Assembly: GCA_017616695.1 (NCBI GenBank)
Contig: JAFZXN010000046.1
Coordinates: 1 to 43,432 of the forward strand
Source: Clostridia bacterium
GTDB taxonomy: Bacteria > Bacillota > Clostridia > Christensenellales > Borkfalkiaceae
Reading direction: 5' to 3'
DNA: 43,432 nt
The position numbers and the translations under genes are program-made. The notes beneath the pieces are model-generated. The model saw only the letters and a list, made by a program, of their open reading frames with translations. It was not told the DNA's origin and made no database searches. Shown one piece after another: positions 9,033 to 19,089 of this stretch. The stretch's first letter is position 1. Every line of letters begins with the position of its first letter.

Positions 9033-11069
9033 TCAAACGTTCCACTGTGCCCACAGGCTGGTTATGAGCGTGCCTTCCGTGCCCATGGTGATGTTGAGCT
9101 CGGTGCAGTCGTTTTTGAAACTCAGTTTTTCTTCGTAAAGCTCTACCGAGGTGTACACCGTCCCGCCGTAAAGATATATTATAAGATATCTCACCGCTAA
9201 GCTTTCGAGCCTTATGCGGTCGTAAAGCTTTTTGTACGTTCCGTAGTCTTTTTCTTTGAGATATTCTATCGAGTCGTAAGCCTTGTCGATGAGGTTTTTC
9301 CATTCGGCGAGCGTGTTGTATTTAAAATAGTCCACGCTGTTTATCCTCGTGCCTATCCAGCCGCCCACGCCGAGATTTTCGCTCATATTAAGGTAGTTGA
9401 GCCTTAAACTCATAAAGTATTCCTTCATATACGGTGCCGCCGCCCTGAAATAATACTTGAAAAAGTCGTCGGTGAGCTTGGTTACGTCGGAGTCGACGTT
9501 CCAGGCAAGTTTGCTTTCGAGATAGGTCTTTAAGACCTCGAAACCCGTCGCGTTTTTGGAATTCCACTTGGACTGGTAATATATCCACGACGCGCCCTGT
9601 TCCTTCATCGCACGGTGGTCTTCCTGCATGCTGTCGAAGTTGTTGTACGGAATGAAATAGTCGTAGAAATACGCCTGATAGAACCAATAATACATATGGT
9701 CGCCTACGAGCGCTTTCCAGTTCTTCATATCCTGATACTGCGCGGAGTTCTGCGGCGCGGTCTTGGGGTGAATGAAGTCGGACTCTATCGGCGCGTACAT
9801 AACGCCTAACTTCGGGTTGGGCGTGACCTTTTCGTCGATGGGGACTATCTTGCCGTTGACCGTCTTTACGGGCGCTACTCTCGTAGAAGTGTACGCAAAG
9901 AATACGTAACAGATATTATCCCTTTCGGGGTAATTTTCTTCGCGCCAGGCTTCCACCTTTTCAACGACGTCGTTCATGAACATTATCTTGGTGGCGGCGT
10001 TGGTGCCGTATTTATTCTTATTCGCCGCGCACGCTTCGCACGTGCACCAGGAACCTACGTCCTGATGCGTAAAGGTGAGAGTGTTACCGTTAGGATATAA
10101 TTCGATGACCTCTTTCATTCCTTCGACTACGGTGTCGACCAAGAGATCGTATTCCGCTTTGTCGCCGTGAGCGGTAAGACAGAGGTTTTCCATATTGTCG
10201 GCAAACCACTTCGGATGATAGCTTTCGGGTTTGTTTTCGTCGTCGTACTTCGAGATCGGAATGTAGTCGAACGAGTTGTGCCACTGCGCGCCGCCCGAAG
10301 GATACATAAAGCCCGCCGAGTTGTATCTTAAACGCGAACTCGTAGCCGTTTCCATTATGCCGTTGGGCGTAGCTACATACTCAACGTCGGGATCGTCCGT
10401 TATGTCGAAATCGGGAAGATCGAGCTTCTTTGCCTTGGCTATCTCGTATTCGTCGTTGGAATAACACTCGAAGTTGAGGATCCTATTTAAAAGTTCGTAG
10501 ACGGCAAACGTCGAACCGCTCGTCGAAGCGCCGCGCAAAAACAGCGATTTCCCCACGGTTTTTATGGCGTAGCCGCGGTATTTGACGTTGGGCTTTGCTA
10601 CGCCCGCCGCGTCGGCTATGGCGGTTGCGTCTATCGAAATGTACTTGGCGTTTTGCGACCAGGTCACGGTATCGTCGGTGACTATGCCGAACATAGTTCC
10701 CGTCGCCTCGCCGAACAGATAGTTGAGTTCGTTCGCCGCGTTGTAAACTGCGGACGGAGCGTCTTTTGAAACGACTATGACGTAATCGGTACGGCCGTCG
10801 TCGCATAAAACGACGTTCTTGCTTTTATAACTCGGAACGCTCACGGCGTAGATATCGTCGTTTTGCGTTTGCTCGCCCGGGTTGTAATCGGCGGGCGGAT
10901 CGGTTATCACTATACTGCCGTTTTCCGAAGGAGTTACGGAAGTTTCCGTCGACGACGTTGCGGTATCGCCGCCGCCGTTACCTTCCGCAGCGGGTTCGCA
11001 CGCGCAGACCGCGAAAACGAACGCAAGTACGAGTATCAAAGAAATTATCTTTATCAAACTTTTTTTCAT
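9033..11069 (-). CDS. DUF4838 family lipoprotein, putative glycan-active enzyme
   Basis: This is a 678-aa predicted lipoprotein; the lipobox is probably VCAC (Cys24) and a Ser/Thr-rich linker runs to about 70. Residues about 80-200 resemble the GH20/GH67-type N-terminal alpha/beta domain found beside glycosidase barrels (YVIVVSKDAPSAVYNAANEL...). The central part matches my memory of DUF4838, including the Cys-rich WCTCEACAANKNKYG motif, and is probably a TIM-barrel-like domain. The family is common in polysaccharide-utilisation clusters, but its substrate is not generally known. The gene lies 14 bp after the 1000-aa gene and 22 bp before the 1107-aa gene, so cotranscription is likely. A G-rich ribosome-binding site (AAGGGGG) precedes the start. 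Confidence 0.8.
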   Translation of the reverse strand: MKKSLIKIISLILVLAFVFAVCACEPAAEGNGGGDTATSSTETSVTPSENGSIVITDPPADYNPGEQTQNDDIYAVSVPSYKSKNVVLCDDGRTDYVIVVSKDAPSAVYNAANELNYLFGEATGTMFGIVTDDTVTWSQNAKYISIDATAIADAAGVAKPNVKYRGYAIKTVGKSLFLRGASTSGSTFAVYELLNRILNFECYSNDEYEIAKAKKLDLPDFDITDDPDVEYVATPNGIMETATSSRLRYNSAGFMYPSGGAQWHNSFDYIPISKYDDENKPESYHPKWFADNMENLCLTAHGDKAEYDLLVDTVVEGMKEVIELYPNGNTLTFTHQDVGSWCTCEACAANKNKYGTNAATKIMFMNDVVEKVEAWREENYPERDNICYVFFAYTSTRVAPVKTVNGKIVPIDEKVTPNPKLGVMYAPIESDFIHPKTAPQNSAQYQDMKNWKALVGDHMYYWFYQAYFYDYFIPYNNFDSMQEDHRAMKEQGASWIYYQSKWNSKNATGFEVLKTYLESKLAWNVDSDVTKLTDDFFKYYFRAAAPYMKEYFMSLRLNYLNMSENLGVGGWIGTRINSVDYFKYNTLAEWKNLIDKAYDSIEYLKEKDYGTYKKLYDRIRLESLAVRYLIIYLYGGTVYTSVELYEEKLSFKNDCTELNITMGTEGTLITSLWAQWNV

Positions 11070-11083
11070 TGTCTTTTACCCCC

Positions 11084-14000
11084 TTAACCGACTGTGACTT
11101 CGTAAGTTTCCGTTACGGTGTTGCCCGAAGTGTCGGACGCGTACAGCCAGAAAGTGTATTTGCCCGTCATCGTGTATTCGGTGACGACCGTGCCGTATTT
11201 GGCGAACGTGCCGTTGGGAAGAAGCACGTACACGGTTATATCGAGTTCGCCGTCGAGTTCGTCTATGGCGACGGCTCTTACCACCTTCATCTTATCGCCC
11301 ACTCTCGCGGTCGTTTCGGGCGTTTCGAGGAGCGCTATCGCGGGCGGCGTAAGGTCGACTACTTCCATAATGTAACCGAAGTCTATCTCCTTTTTGCCGT
11401 TCCAGTCGATAGCCGTGAACAATACCCTGTAGGTGCCGTATTTATCGAGCTTGACGGTGTGCTTTTCGTTTAAAGCAACGTGCGAAAGTTCGATGCCGTT
11501 GACGTCCTTTACTATCTCTCCGCCCACGCCCGTTACGGTGTAGTAGTTTTCGATATTGGGATCGAGTACGTCCATCGCGACCGCCGTGGAAAGCTCCACG
11601 ACGTCGTTCAGCTGATAACGGAAAGCCATGAGTTCGTCGAGCGAGATCCTCGGCTTGATAAGGTCGGCTTTAACGCTCGTGGTGTTCTGACCGCTGAGCT
11701 TGGATATTATCACGGTCGACTTGCCCCTTACGCCCTCGAACTCGAGAGTAAATCTGACTTTGCCGCTCGTAAAGCCCGTAAAGTCGCTGCCGTCAAGGTT
11801 CTTCGTAACGTTGAAAGTGACGTTGGAACCGTCGTTTAACGTGAGCCTGTCGTTGTCGTATTTATACACGAACGAGTTCTGCCCCTGCCCGTAGAAGGAA
11901 GCGGGTATCTCGTACTTCGTGCCGCCGTTGACGTAGAAATACGACTTGGTTTCGCTCGATTTTTCGTAAGTTATCTTTATCGAACGGCTTTCGTCGATAA
12001 CGTCGGTAAGATACACGTTTACTTTGCCGAAGTTGTTGTTTTCCGCGTCGACGTCGAATTCTATCGAGGCGCCGTTGGCAAGCAGATAGTTGGCAAATTC
12101 GACCTGCGCCTTTTCGTTCAAAGTAGTTACGCGCATACCCGTACTCGTCTTTTCTATCGTGGCCGAATTCGAGATAAAGTATTTTGATATGTCGATATTC
12201 TTGCCGTCGCCGACTACGCATACGGGGATATCGAACTTTTCGCTCGTGGCTATCTTGCCGTTTACGGTCGCTCTGAAGTAGACTTTCGCCGTATCGAGAT
12301 GGTCGTTTACCGCAGGAGCGTACTTGCCGTCTGCGTGCTCTTTGGTGCCGTTTTTGTCTTCGGTGACGAGAGTGGCTTTTACTTTGTTGCCGTTGCCCGC
12401 CGCCGTGTAATCGTAAGCGTAAACGCCGTCGAACGTGTACGTAGAACCTGCGATAAGATAACGCGGCAGATAGATATCGTCGATAAAGACGGCTCTGCTG
12501 TTAGCCGATACGGATACGACGTAGCTCTTTTCCGCCGTGCGGCCGAGATAGTCCGTCACGGTCAGATAAACGGTGTAATCGCCCGCTTTTAACGGACGGA
12601 ACTTGCCGTTTTTGACTTCGACTTCATTTTCGCCGTACGTAACGCGGCTTTCTATTTTCGCGTTACCGACGCAATTTTTCGGCTCGGCGTCGGCGATCTT
12701 GACTTCTTCGCCCGTCAAAGCCGTGGTCGTAGCGCCCGTAAGCGTCATATCGGGCGCCGCGTGAGAGGCCTCGACGTTTATATATACGGTCTCCGTAGCA
12801 GCGTTGCCCGACTTATCTTCCGCGGTATACGTTACGGCGTACTTACCCGCGCTGTTGGGAATAAAGTAACCGTTTTCGATATCGACTTCGTGCTCGCTCG
12901 TGGTGTTCACCCTTGCGAATACGCGCGTTTTCACTTGGCATTTTCCGCTTAAATAGTCGTCGGCGGTAGCGTCGAACAGTTTGTACCTTTGCCCGACTAT
13001 TCCCGAAGGAAGATCGTCTTTGTCGAGCCCGCCGTAGTCGACCGTTATCTCGGGAGCTGCGGTATCGAATACGTTCTGCTCGGCAAGGTCGATGCTGCCC
13101 GCGCGCAAAATAAGGAACTTGGCGGGGGCGGTGCCTTTGTATCTGCTCGCCGAAATGCGCAGGAATACTTCGTTGTCTTCGAAGCCCGTCCAGAGATTGC
13201 CGAAATACTGCGAATCGTCAAGGTCTATAACGAAGCCTTTGGCTACGTTGGCGTAGACCTTTTTGGTCGAATAATCGAGCCATATCTTGACGTCGGACGA
13301 TACCTGATTGTATCCCGAATTGGTGCGGCCCGCGAACGTGCCGTAATAAGGCGCGCCCCAGTTGTCGCCGATATGCAGTTTGTTCCAATACGATTCATAC
13401 CCCGAAGGAGTCTGATTCTGCACGCCCGCCAAAGTGTACGTGCAGTTGTTTTCGGCGCTGTAGTTAGCTATTATGCGCAGATACTTGGTTTCGTCGCTCT
13501 TGCAGATAAAGTCCACCTGCAAAGTGTTGAAATCGGCGGTACCCATAGACGACGGTATAACGACGCACTCGAAAATGGGCTTTGCGAGCGTTGCTTTCGA
13601 TAGGTCGAAATAGTCGTTGATGGTGAGAGTCTGTTCGCTCGACAGGGTGACCATTTCGCCTTGACTGCCGTCTACGCCGTCGGTCTCATAGTAAACTTCG
13701 TCGTCGGGCGAAGAAAGCTCGAACTTGGGAAGATACGCGTAGAAATCTTTCTTCATCGAATACGTTTTGCCGCCGACGGTAGCCGTGTATTCGAGATAAT
13801 ACTTCCCGAATTGCGTCAAAAGCACGTTGTCGCCCACCTTTTTCGCACTTCCGTCCGGGAAATGCAATACGGGCTCGGCCTGATACCATCTGCCGCTTTT
13901 TTTGAAGGTCGCCTCGGGCACGCTCATAAGCTCGCCCTTTTCGTAAACCTCTTCGACGTTTACGGACGAAAACCCTTCTTCGCCTTCGGCCGATGCTTTG

Positions 14001-14086
14001 GTAAGCCCCATCACCGTAAAGGATACGGCAAGGCTGATAGCCAAAGCGGTCATGAGTGAAACAATCAAAATCAGTTTCTTGTTCAT
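11084..14086 (-). CDS. Secreted multidomain Ig-like (DUF5011/HYR-like) protein
   Basis: This is a 1000-aa protein with a Sec signal peptide ending near ASA (about residue 33) and no lipobox Cys. Residues about 150-345 look like a laminin-G/concanavalin-like lectin domain (W-rich, GNLWTGFEDNEVFLRIS). Several Ig-like repeats of the DUF5011/HYR type follow: NSAGKYAVTYTAEDKSGN near 430, KAGDYTVYLTVTDYLGRT near 515, and MTGKYTFWLYASDTSGN at the C-terminus. A second lectin-like stretch is plausible at about 650-790. No sortase signal or transmembrane anchor is visible, so attachment to the cell is unclear. The start is backed by AAGGAG. It sits between the permeases and the DUF4838 gene and is probably an extracellular carbohydrate-binding or scaffold protein (inference). 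Confidence 0.75.
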   Translation of the reverse strand: MNKKLILIVSLMTALAISLAVSFTVMGLTKASAEGEEGFSSVNVEEVYEKGELMSVPEATFKKSGRWYQAEPVLHFPDGSAKKVGDNVLLTQFGKYYLEYTATVGGKTYSMKKDFYAYLPKFELSSPDDEVYYETDGVDGSQGEMVTLSSEQTLTINDYFDLSKATLAKPIFECVVIPSSMGTADFNTLQVDFICKSDETKYLRIIANYSAENNCTYTLAGVQNQTPSGYESYWNKLHIGDNWGAPYYGTFAGRTNSGYNQVSSDVKIWLDYSTKKVYANVAKGFVIDLDDSQYFGNLWTGFEDNEVFLRISASRYKGTAPAKFLILRAGSIDLAEQNVFDTAAPEITVDYGGLDKDDLPSGIVGQRYKLFDATADDYLSGKCQVKTRVFARVNTTSEHEVDIENGYFIPNSAGKYAVTYTAEDKSGNAATETVYINVEASHAAPDMTLTGATTTALTGEEVKIADAEPKNCVGNAKIESRVTYGENEVEVKNGKFRPLKAGDYTVYLTVTDYLGRTAEKSYVVSVSANSRAVFIDDIYLPRYLIAGSTYTFDGVYAYDYTAAGNGNKVKATLVTEDKNGTKEHADGKYAPAVNDHLDTAKVYFRATVNGKIATSEKFDIPVCVVGDGKNIDISKYFISNSATIEKTSTGMRVTTLNEKAQVEFANYLLANGASIEFDVDAENNNFGKVNVYLTDVIDESRSIKITYEKSSETKSYFYVNGGTKYEIPASFYGQGQNSFVYKYDNDRLTLNDGSNVTFNVTKNLDGSDFTGFTSGKVRFTLEFEGVRGKSTVIISKLSGQNTTSVKADLIKPRISLDELMAFRYQLNDVVELSTAVAMDVLDPNIENYYTVTGVGGEIVKDVNGIELSHVALNEKHTVKLDKYGTYRVLFTAIDWNGKKEIDFGYIMEVVDLTPPAIALLETPETTARVGDKMKVVRAVAIDELDGELDITVYVLLPNGTFAKYGTVVTEYTMTGKYTFWLYASDTSGNTVTETYEVTVG

Positions 14087-14156
14087 AAGATCATCTCCTT
14101 ATATTTTTTTAATATGGTAGAAAACTTGCTCATAAAAGGGTTGCCCCCGATGACCG

Positions 14157-15059
14157 TCATTCTTTATCGCCTCCTTCGGTAAGGTTGCCCATAAGCCTTT
14201 TGCCGAATATCGCAAAAAGAACGAGGATAGGTATGAGCATAAGAACGCAACCGGTTATCTTCATAGGGACGTTGGATATGACGTTTTCCGTACTGTTGTT
14301 GAAGTACCACATACCGTACGCGACCGTCGGGTACGTCGGCATATAGACGAGCGGCGTGTAATAATCGTTCCAGAAAGCTATGAACATTATGAGGAACACC
14401 GTCCAGAACAGATTTTTAACAAGCGGCAGTATCACCCGGAAGAATATCCTTAAATGCCCCGCGCCGTCTATCTGCGCCGCCTCTTCGTAAGAGGTCGGGA
14501 AAGATTTGAACCTTGCGTAGAATATCAGATAATACACCGAAATAAAGTGGCTCTTCATTATCCATATTCCCCAGAATTTGTCGTAAAGGCCCAAGGTCTT
14601 TGCCATTTGTATCTCGCTCGGCAACGAACCGACGATGGGAAGCGCTATCGCCACTACCACGAATACGTTTATCAATCTGCTGAAAAAGTAATCGAACCTC
14701 GCCGTTAAATACGCCACTATGCACGGCACGAACGTCGCCATGAACGCGGAGCCCACGGCGTACAACATCGTGTAACCGAACATAAACCACAGATCGGGGT
14801 AGACGGTGCCTATCTCCGACTCAACGGGAACGTAGAAAAACCCGAACGCCTTGAAAAAGTTATCGAACTTCCAGTCGGACGGCCAGGGGATAATTGTAGA
14901 TTCTATCTTGTCGCCGTCCATAAGAGCCTCGAAAAGCCCCCACACGATGGGAAGAAGTATCGTCACCGCGTAAACGATAAGCAGGACGAAAAGAATTATC
15001 ATGAGCGGCGAACGGCCGTTCCCGCGCACTTGTTTTACCGATCTTTTTTTATCAATCAT
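14157..15059 (-). CDS. Sugar ABC transporter permease, MalG/CUT1-type
   Basis: This 300-aa inner-membrane permease belongs to the binding-protein-dependent carbohydrate uptake family CUT1. It has about six hydrophobic segments, and the cytoplasmic EAA loop (EEAAQIDGAG, about residues 192-201) contacts the transport ATPase. The start overlaps the end of the upstream permease gene by 8 bp and lacks a strong ribosome-binding site, so translational coupling is likely. Together with the 304-aa permease and the solute-binding lipoprotein it forms an oligosaccharide importer. No ATP-binding subunit is encoded nearby, consistent with use of a shared MsmK/UgpC-type ATPase elsewhere in the genome. The substrate cannot be read from the sequence. 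Confidence 0.93.
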   Translation of the reverse strand: MIDKKRSVKQVRGNGRSPLMIILFVLLIVYAVTILLPIVWGLFEALMDGDKIESTIIPWPSDWKFDNFFKAFGFFYVPVESEIGTVYPDLWFMFGYTMLYAVGSAFMATFVPCIVAYLTARFDYFFSRLINVFVVVAIALPIVGSLPSEIQMAKTLGLYDKFWGIWIMKSHFISVYYLIFYARFKSFPTSYEEAAQIDGAGHLRIFFRVILPLVKNLFWTVFLIMFIAFWNDYYTPLVYMPTYPTVAYGMWYFNNSTENVISNVPMKITGCVLMLIPILVLFAIFGKRLMGNLTEGGDKE

Positions 15060-15966
15060 TGCTCGGCCCTACCTTTTCGAGTATTTTTCTTATGCCAAGC
15101 GTTATCGGAACTATGATAAGCGTAAGCAATATACCTATAGCCGCAAGGTCGGAATACTCCGCGTACGACGCGCTGAGCGTTCTCTTGTAAAGGATATACC
15201 CTACCGTCGAAAACTGCGCCTCGGCGTTGGAACCGTAAAAGCTGAACAAATTCAGCTGATTTGAAAACAGGTTGGCAATACTTATTATAAATATTGTAAG
15301 GAAAGTCGGGAATATCTGCGGGAATACTATCCGCCAGAATTCGCACCACCTGTTAGCCCCGTCTATCTGCGCCGCCTCGGTTATCGAAGTCGATATCGAA
15401 CTCATTGCTCCCGATAAAAGCAATACGTTCGTACCGAAGCCCATAACTATCCCGTACACTATGAGAACGAGCATGGTCGTGTTGTGATCGGCAAGCAAGC
15501 CGAGCATTTCTTCGCCGCCGAGCCTTAAAACGAGGGCGGGAATGAAATTGTCGACGAGGTTTCTGAAAAGTATGACCATTACTATACTGCTCACTATCGA
15601 CGGCAAAAAGAGCATTACTCTGAAAAAGTTTTTCAGAACGCCCCTCTTGTAAATGTAGTACGAGAAAAACAGCGCCAACGCCATACTGACGACCGAGGAT
15701 ACCAGCCATACTTTGACCGAGTTCCTGAACGCAAACGCCCAGGTCACGTCCGTAGTCATTTCCTTTATCATTTTGGTAAAATGCTCGAACCCCGTCCAGA
15801 CGTAATCGCCGGTATCCCTGTCGTAATTCTTGAATGCGAGAAGTATGGAGTTTATATTTACGCCGAAGTAAAATATCACTACCTGCAATACGGGCAGAGC
15901 TATCATCAAGCTGTAAAATATAAACTGCTTTCTCGATCTTTTGTTTCTGAAGTTTACCCTTAACAT
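15052..15966 (-). CDS. Sugar ABC transporter permease, MalF/UgpA-type
   Basis: This is a 304-aa polytopic membrane protein of the CUT1 permease family, with about six transmembrane helices and the EAA loop EAAQIDGANRW at about residues 197-207. It lies 61 bp after the solute-binding protein gene and overlaps the next permease gene by 8 bp, which gives the standard order binding protein, permease, permease. A good GGGAGGAG ribosome-binding site precedes the ATG. It forms the heterodimeric channel with the 300-aa permease. The imported sugar is unknown but is presumably an oligosaccharide released by the surface proteins and cut by the GH2 enzyme. Confidence 0.93.
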   Translation of the reverse strand: MLRVNFRNKRSRKQFIFYSLMIALPVLQVVIFYFGVNINSILLAFKNYDRDTGDYVWTGFEHFTKMIKEMTTDVTWAFAFRNSVKVWLVSSVVSMALALFFSYYIYKRGVLKNFFRVMLFLPSIVSSIVMVILFRNLVDNFIPALVLRLGGEEMLGLLADHNTTMLVLIVYGIVMGFGTNVLLLSGAMSSISTSITEAAQIDGANRWCEFWRIVFPQIFPTFLTIFIISIANLFSNQLNLFSFYGSNAEAQFSTVGYILYKRTLSASYAEYSDLAAIGILLTLIIVPITLGIRKILEKVGPSND

Positions 15967-16027
15967 AGGGCTCCTCCCTTTAGGTTATTTTGCTTGTAAA
16001 ATGTCTTTTTTTCTTAAATTCCGCTTA

Positions 16028-17773
16028 TCAGATATAATAACGCGAATATGCGTTATCCCAATATTCTTTGGAGAACTGTACCGAAAGACCGTTGAAGTAT
16101 TCGAGCCCCGTTACGCCGTCTTTATATATCGTGTTGGACGGATACTGGTAAGGCGTGTTGCCCTGACCTTTGTTTACTACCGTCTTATAGAAATTGGCGT
16201 AATTGAGGTTGGAAGCGTTGTCGACGTAAATGTCTTTGTCGCAATACGGATAAACGATGTCCGCACGGGCGCGCATCTCGAATACGCTTCTCGTGTAGGG
16301 AGATACTTTGTCCATTATGGAATCGACGTTATAGTTGAGCGACTTCGGGCAGCCCGTATAAAGCGTGAACTCAACGAGCGATTCGTCCGTATAAAGGAAT
16401 TGCAAGAAGTCGAGAGCGAGCGCCTTTTCGTATTCTTTGCCCGTTTCCTGACCGACGTTGCCTCTGATGAACGCGCCCGTCATAAGATAGTCTACGAGCG
16501 TCACGCCTTCGCCGACTTTATCCTGCGTAGCTTTCGGGAAGGGCATAAAGCCGAAACGTCTTGCGTTTCTCGACGCTCTGTCTTCGCCGTACTGTTTGGC
16601 CATCGTCTTAAAATAGCCCATATCGTCGGCTTCGTTTTCCCAATAGTTACTTTCGATCAACATGCCGATGGTGCTTTCGGTGGACAAGAATCTGCTTGCG
16701 ATATAAGTTTTCTGCGCTTCGGTGTGCGAAAGAGCGCCGACCGACCTTAAATCTATGTACTTACTCGACTTGTTGAGCAGTCTGTCCGCAAATTGCAAAG
16801 CGTAATATTTGCCCGCTTGTTTGGCAAGAAGATATCCGTTGTTGGGAGTGATGGCAGTGTCGCCCATCATGGTGATGCCGGATTCCGTCGCGCTCGAAAC
16901 GAGGTTTTTGGCGGTGCCGTCGAACGTGAAGTTCAACATGGACTGTTCAAGACCTTCGTAGTCGCACGCGAGCGAAGCTAAAAATTCCGTAAAGTATACG
17001 GGATTGGAACCCGTCCAGATAACGGGGGTAATGCCGAGGTCTTTCATCTTCGAGCAAAGCGCGAAGAATTCGTCGTAAGTGGCGGGCAAGCCGTCGTCGT
17101 AAGTTCCCGCAACGCCGTCGGGGCCTTTGGACATGGTTTCGTCCATATCGATGATGAATCCGTCGTTACCGTTGTTCTTGTCGGCAGACAGATATAATAA
17201 TTCCGACTCGAAAAGATCTATATCGTAAGTGATGCCTCTGAATCCCTGATAGTGCGGCAACATATAGATCTTGTCGTTTTTGGTTATAAGATAATTCTTC
17301 TGTTCATCGGTAAACTTATCGGCGATACTCTTGTTTTCACCGAACTTTGTGAGCTTTTGAGTGGCGATCTCGGTAATATCGAGAGCTTTTCCGCTCGAAA
17401 CGAGGTCGCTATAATAGACGTATTCGGTAAAGAATATGGCGTCACGGCTGTTGTCCATACCGCTGATTATGTCTTTACCGCCCTGCTTGGCGTTGTCTAT
17501 CCAGATCTGAACGCCCTGTTTGCCGGGTTCGTAAACGTCGTCTTTATGTATTTCTTCATACCTGGCGGCGGCCGCCTTCAGCCATTTTTCGCCGAAAGCG
17601 CCGTTAAAGTTGCTGATAAACAACGTGGTCTTGCCGGTGTTTATCTTGGTGTCGCGGTCGAATTCGTCCGTCGAATCGACGGTGTTGGGCTTTTCCGTCG
17701 ACGGCGTGCAGCCCACGAGCGAGAGCGATACGATCGCTACGATGCACAAAAGCAAAGCAATCAATTTTTTCAT
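16028..17773 (-). CDS. Extracellular sugar-binding lipoprotein of an ABC importer
   Basis: This is a 581-aa solute-binding lipoprotein (lipobox LVGC, Cys22) of the family-1 (MalE-like) type. It binds carbohydrate outside the membrane and delivers it to the two permeases encoded just downstream. I place the start at the ATG at 17773, because AAAAGGAG lies at the right distance upstream and the protein then begins with a normal signal peptide. An in-frame start 17 codons earlier would bury the signal. At 581 aa it is longer than the usual 400-450 aa, as seen in binding proteins for larger oligosaccharides. It lies 71 bp after the Gfo/Idh gene. Confidence 0.92.
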   Translation of the reverse strand: MKKLIALLLCIVAIVSLSLVGCTPSTEKPNTVDSTDEFDRDTKINTGKTTLFISNFNGAFGEKWLKAAAARYEEIHKDDVYEPGKQGVQIWIDNAKQGGKDIISGMDNSRDAIFFTEYVYYSDLVSSGKALDITEIATQKLTKFGENKSIADKFTDEQKNYLITKNDKIYMLPHYQGFRGITYDIDLFESELLYLSADKNNGNDGFIIDMDETMSKGPDGVAGTYDDGLPATYDEFFALCSKMKDLGITPVIWTGSNPVYFTEFLASLACDYEGLEQSMLNFTFDGTAKNLVSSATESGITMMGDTAITPNNGYLLAKQAGKYYALQFADRLLNKSSKYIDLRSVGALSHTEAQKTYIASRFLSTESTIGMLIESNYWENEADDMGYFKTMAKQYGEDRASRNARRFGFMPFPKATQDKVGEGVTLVDYLMTGAFIRGNVGQETGKEYEKALALDFLQFLYTDESLVEFTLYTGCPKSLNYNVDSIMDKVSPYTRSVFEMRARADIVYPYCDKDIYVDNASNLNYANFYKTVVNKGQGNTPYQYPSNTIYKDGVTGLEYFNGLSVQFSKEYWDNAYSRYYI

Positions 17774-17844
17774 AACAGTTTCTCCTTTTATAACAAAAAT
17801 TTTTTTTATTTTTTTATTCGCCACCGCGTTGCAGCGGCGTTTTT

Positions 17845-19086
17845 TCAGATTTTTTCGAGCTTTCCGCCGTTTATGCGCGATTCTTCGGCGGCAAAGCCCA
17901 TAAGGTGGCTCATTATCGACTTATCAATGGAGGTAAGCCCGAGCGAATCGCCTTTGCCGCTCAACGCGCGGACTATGTCTTCGACCATCTTCTCGTCGCC
18001 GCCGCCGTGCCCGCCGAACGTTTCGCCTATCTCCACCTTGAACGTTTGCGGCTCCTGACCTATCTTCCCGAAGCGCCAATATTTAATTATATTGTCGAGC
18101 ATACTCGCTTCTATCATGCCCTCGGTGCCGCACACCCTTATAGTGCGTATCCCGCCTTCGCAAAAAGCCGTCATATTGAGTTGAGCGGTACTTCCGTCTT
18201 CAAAAAGGCAGTTGACTATCTGATTATCCACTACGTCGTTATCGCACTTGAAGACGCATCTCGTGTACGGGTTTTCGGGTTTGGAAAAGGCTTTTTCGAT
18301 CGCCTCTTTGTCGTTCGGATCCCCGAGATACTGCCCCGACGCGAACGCAAACGCGGGATACTTCGTGTAAAACTTAAGACAATTATAGATGCACTCTTCT
18401 TTCAGTTTGCAGTCGAAACAGTGTTCGCCGCTTTCTTTGGGTGCGTTCTCCCGTTTGAAGTACGCAAGGCTTCCAAACGACGAAACGCTCACGCAGTTCT
18501 TACCGGTAAGCCATACGAAGAGGTCGAGATCGTGACAGCATTTTGCGACTATCATCGGGTTGGTCTCGCTTCTTCTCCAATTACCTCTGACGAAGCTGTG
18601 CGCCTGATGCCACCAGCCGACGTGCTCGGTCTGCTGAATGGACATGACCTTGCCCACCTTGCCGCTATCTATCATTTCCTTGATTGACGCGTATATCGGC
18701 GCGTATCTCAAAACGTGGCAAACGTACACCTTTTTATCGTATTTGCGGGCAAGCTCGGCTATCTCTATGCACTGCAGTTTGGACTGCGCTATCGGTTTTT
18801 CCAGAATAAGATGATACCCGAGTTTCAAAGCTTTAACGGCCTGCGCATAATGACATTCGTCCATCGACGCTATTATGAGCGCGTCGGCAAGCTTTCCTTT
18901 TGCGAAAAATTCGTCGTCGCCACTAAAGCATTTATCTTCGGAAAGCTTCAAGTTGTTTTTCGCAAGCTCGAGTTTTTCGCGGTTGTTGTCGCATACGGCA
19001 ACGACGGAAACGTCCTTAAATTTCAGCAAAGTGTCGAGATAAAACTTTCCGCGTTGCCCGTAACCTATCAAAGCAAAAGTCAGCAT
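17845..19086 (-). CDS. Gfo/Idh/MocA family NAD(P)-dependent oxidoreductase
   Basis: This 413-aa protein has an N-terminal Rossmann fold (GYGQRG, residues 8-13) and the family's EKP motif at 96-98, whose Lys normally takes part in catalysis. In mid-protein there is a four-Cys motif (C-x2-C-x5-C-x3-C, HCFDC...ECIYNC) seen in a subset of the family, possibly a metal site. Members oxidise or reduce sugars, inositols and sugar derivatives; the substrate here is unknown. The gene starts 3 bp after the GH2 stop, and its AGGAGG ribosome-binding site lies inside the end of that gene, so the two are surely cotranscribed. It probably handles the monosaccharide freed by the GH2 enzyme (inference). Confidence 0.92.
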   Translation of the reverse strand: MLTFALIGYGQRGKFYLDTLLKFKDVSVVAVCDNNREKLELAKNNLKLSEDKCFSGDDEFFAKGKLADALIIASMDECHYAQAVKALKLGYHLILEKPIAQSKLQCIEIAELARKYDKKVYVCHVLRYAPIYASIKEMIDSGKVGKVMSIQQTEHVGWWHQAHSFVRGNWRRSETNPMIVAKCCHDLDLFVWLTGKNCVSVSSFGSLAYFKRENAPKESGEHCFDCKLKEECIYNCLKFYTKYPAFAFASGQYLGDPNDKEAIEKAFSKPENPYTRCVFKCDNDVVDNQIVNCLFEDGSTAQLNMTAFCEGGIRTIRVCGTEGMIEASMLDNIIKYWRFGKIGQEPQTFKVEIGETFGGHGGGDEKMVEDIVRALSGKGDSLGLTSIDKSIMSHLMGFAAEESRINGGKLEKI

Positions 19087-19089
19087 TTT

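Noticed and set aside
17774-17824. A 17-codon N-terminal extension of the sugar-binding protein
   Set aside because: It would place a basic segment before the signal peptide, and it covers the AAAAGGAG ribosome-binding site of the ATG at 17773.
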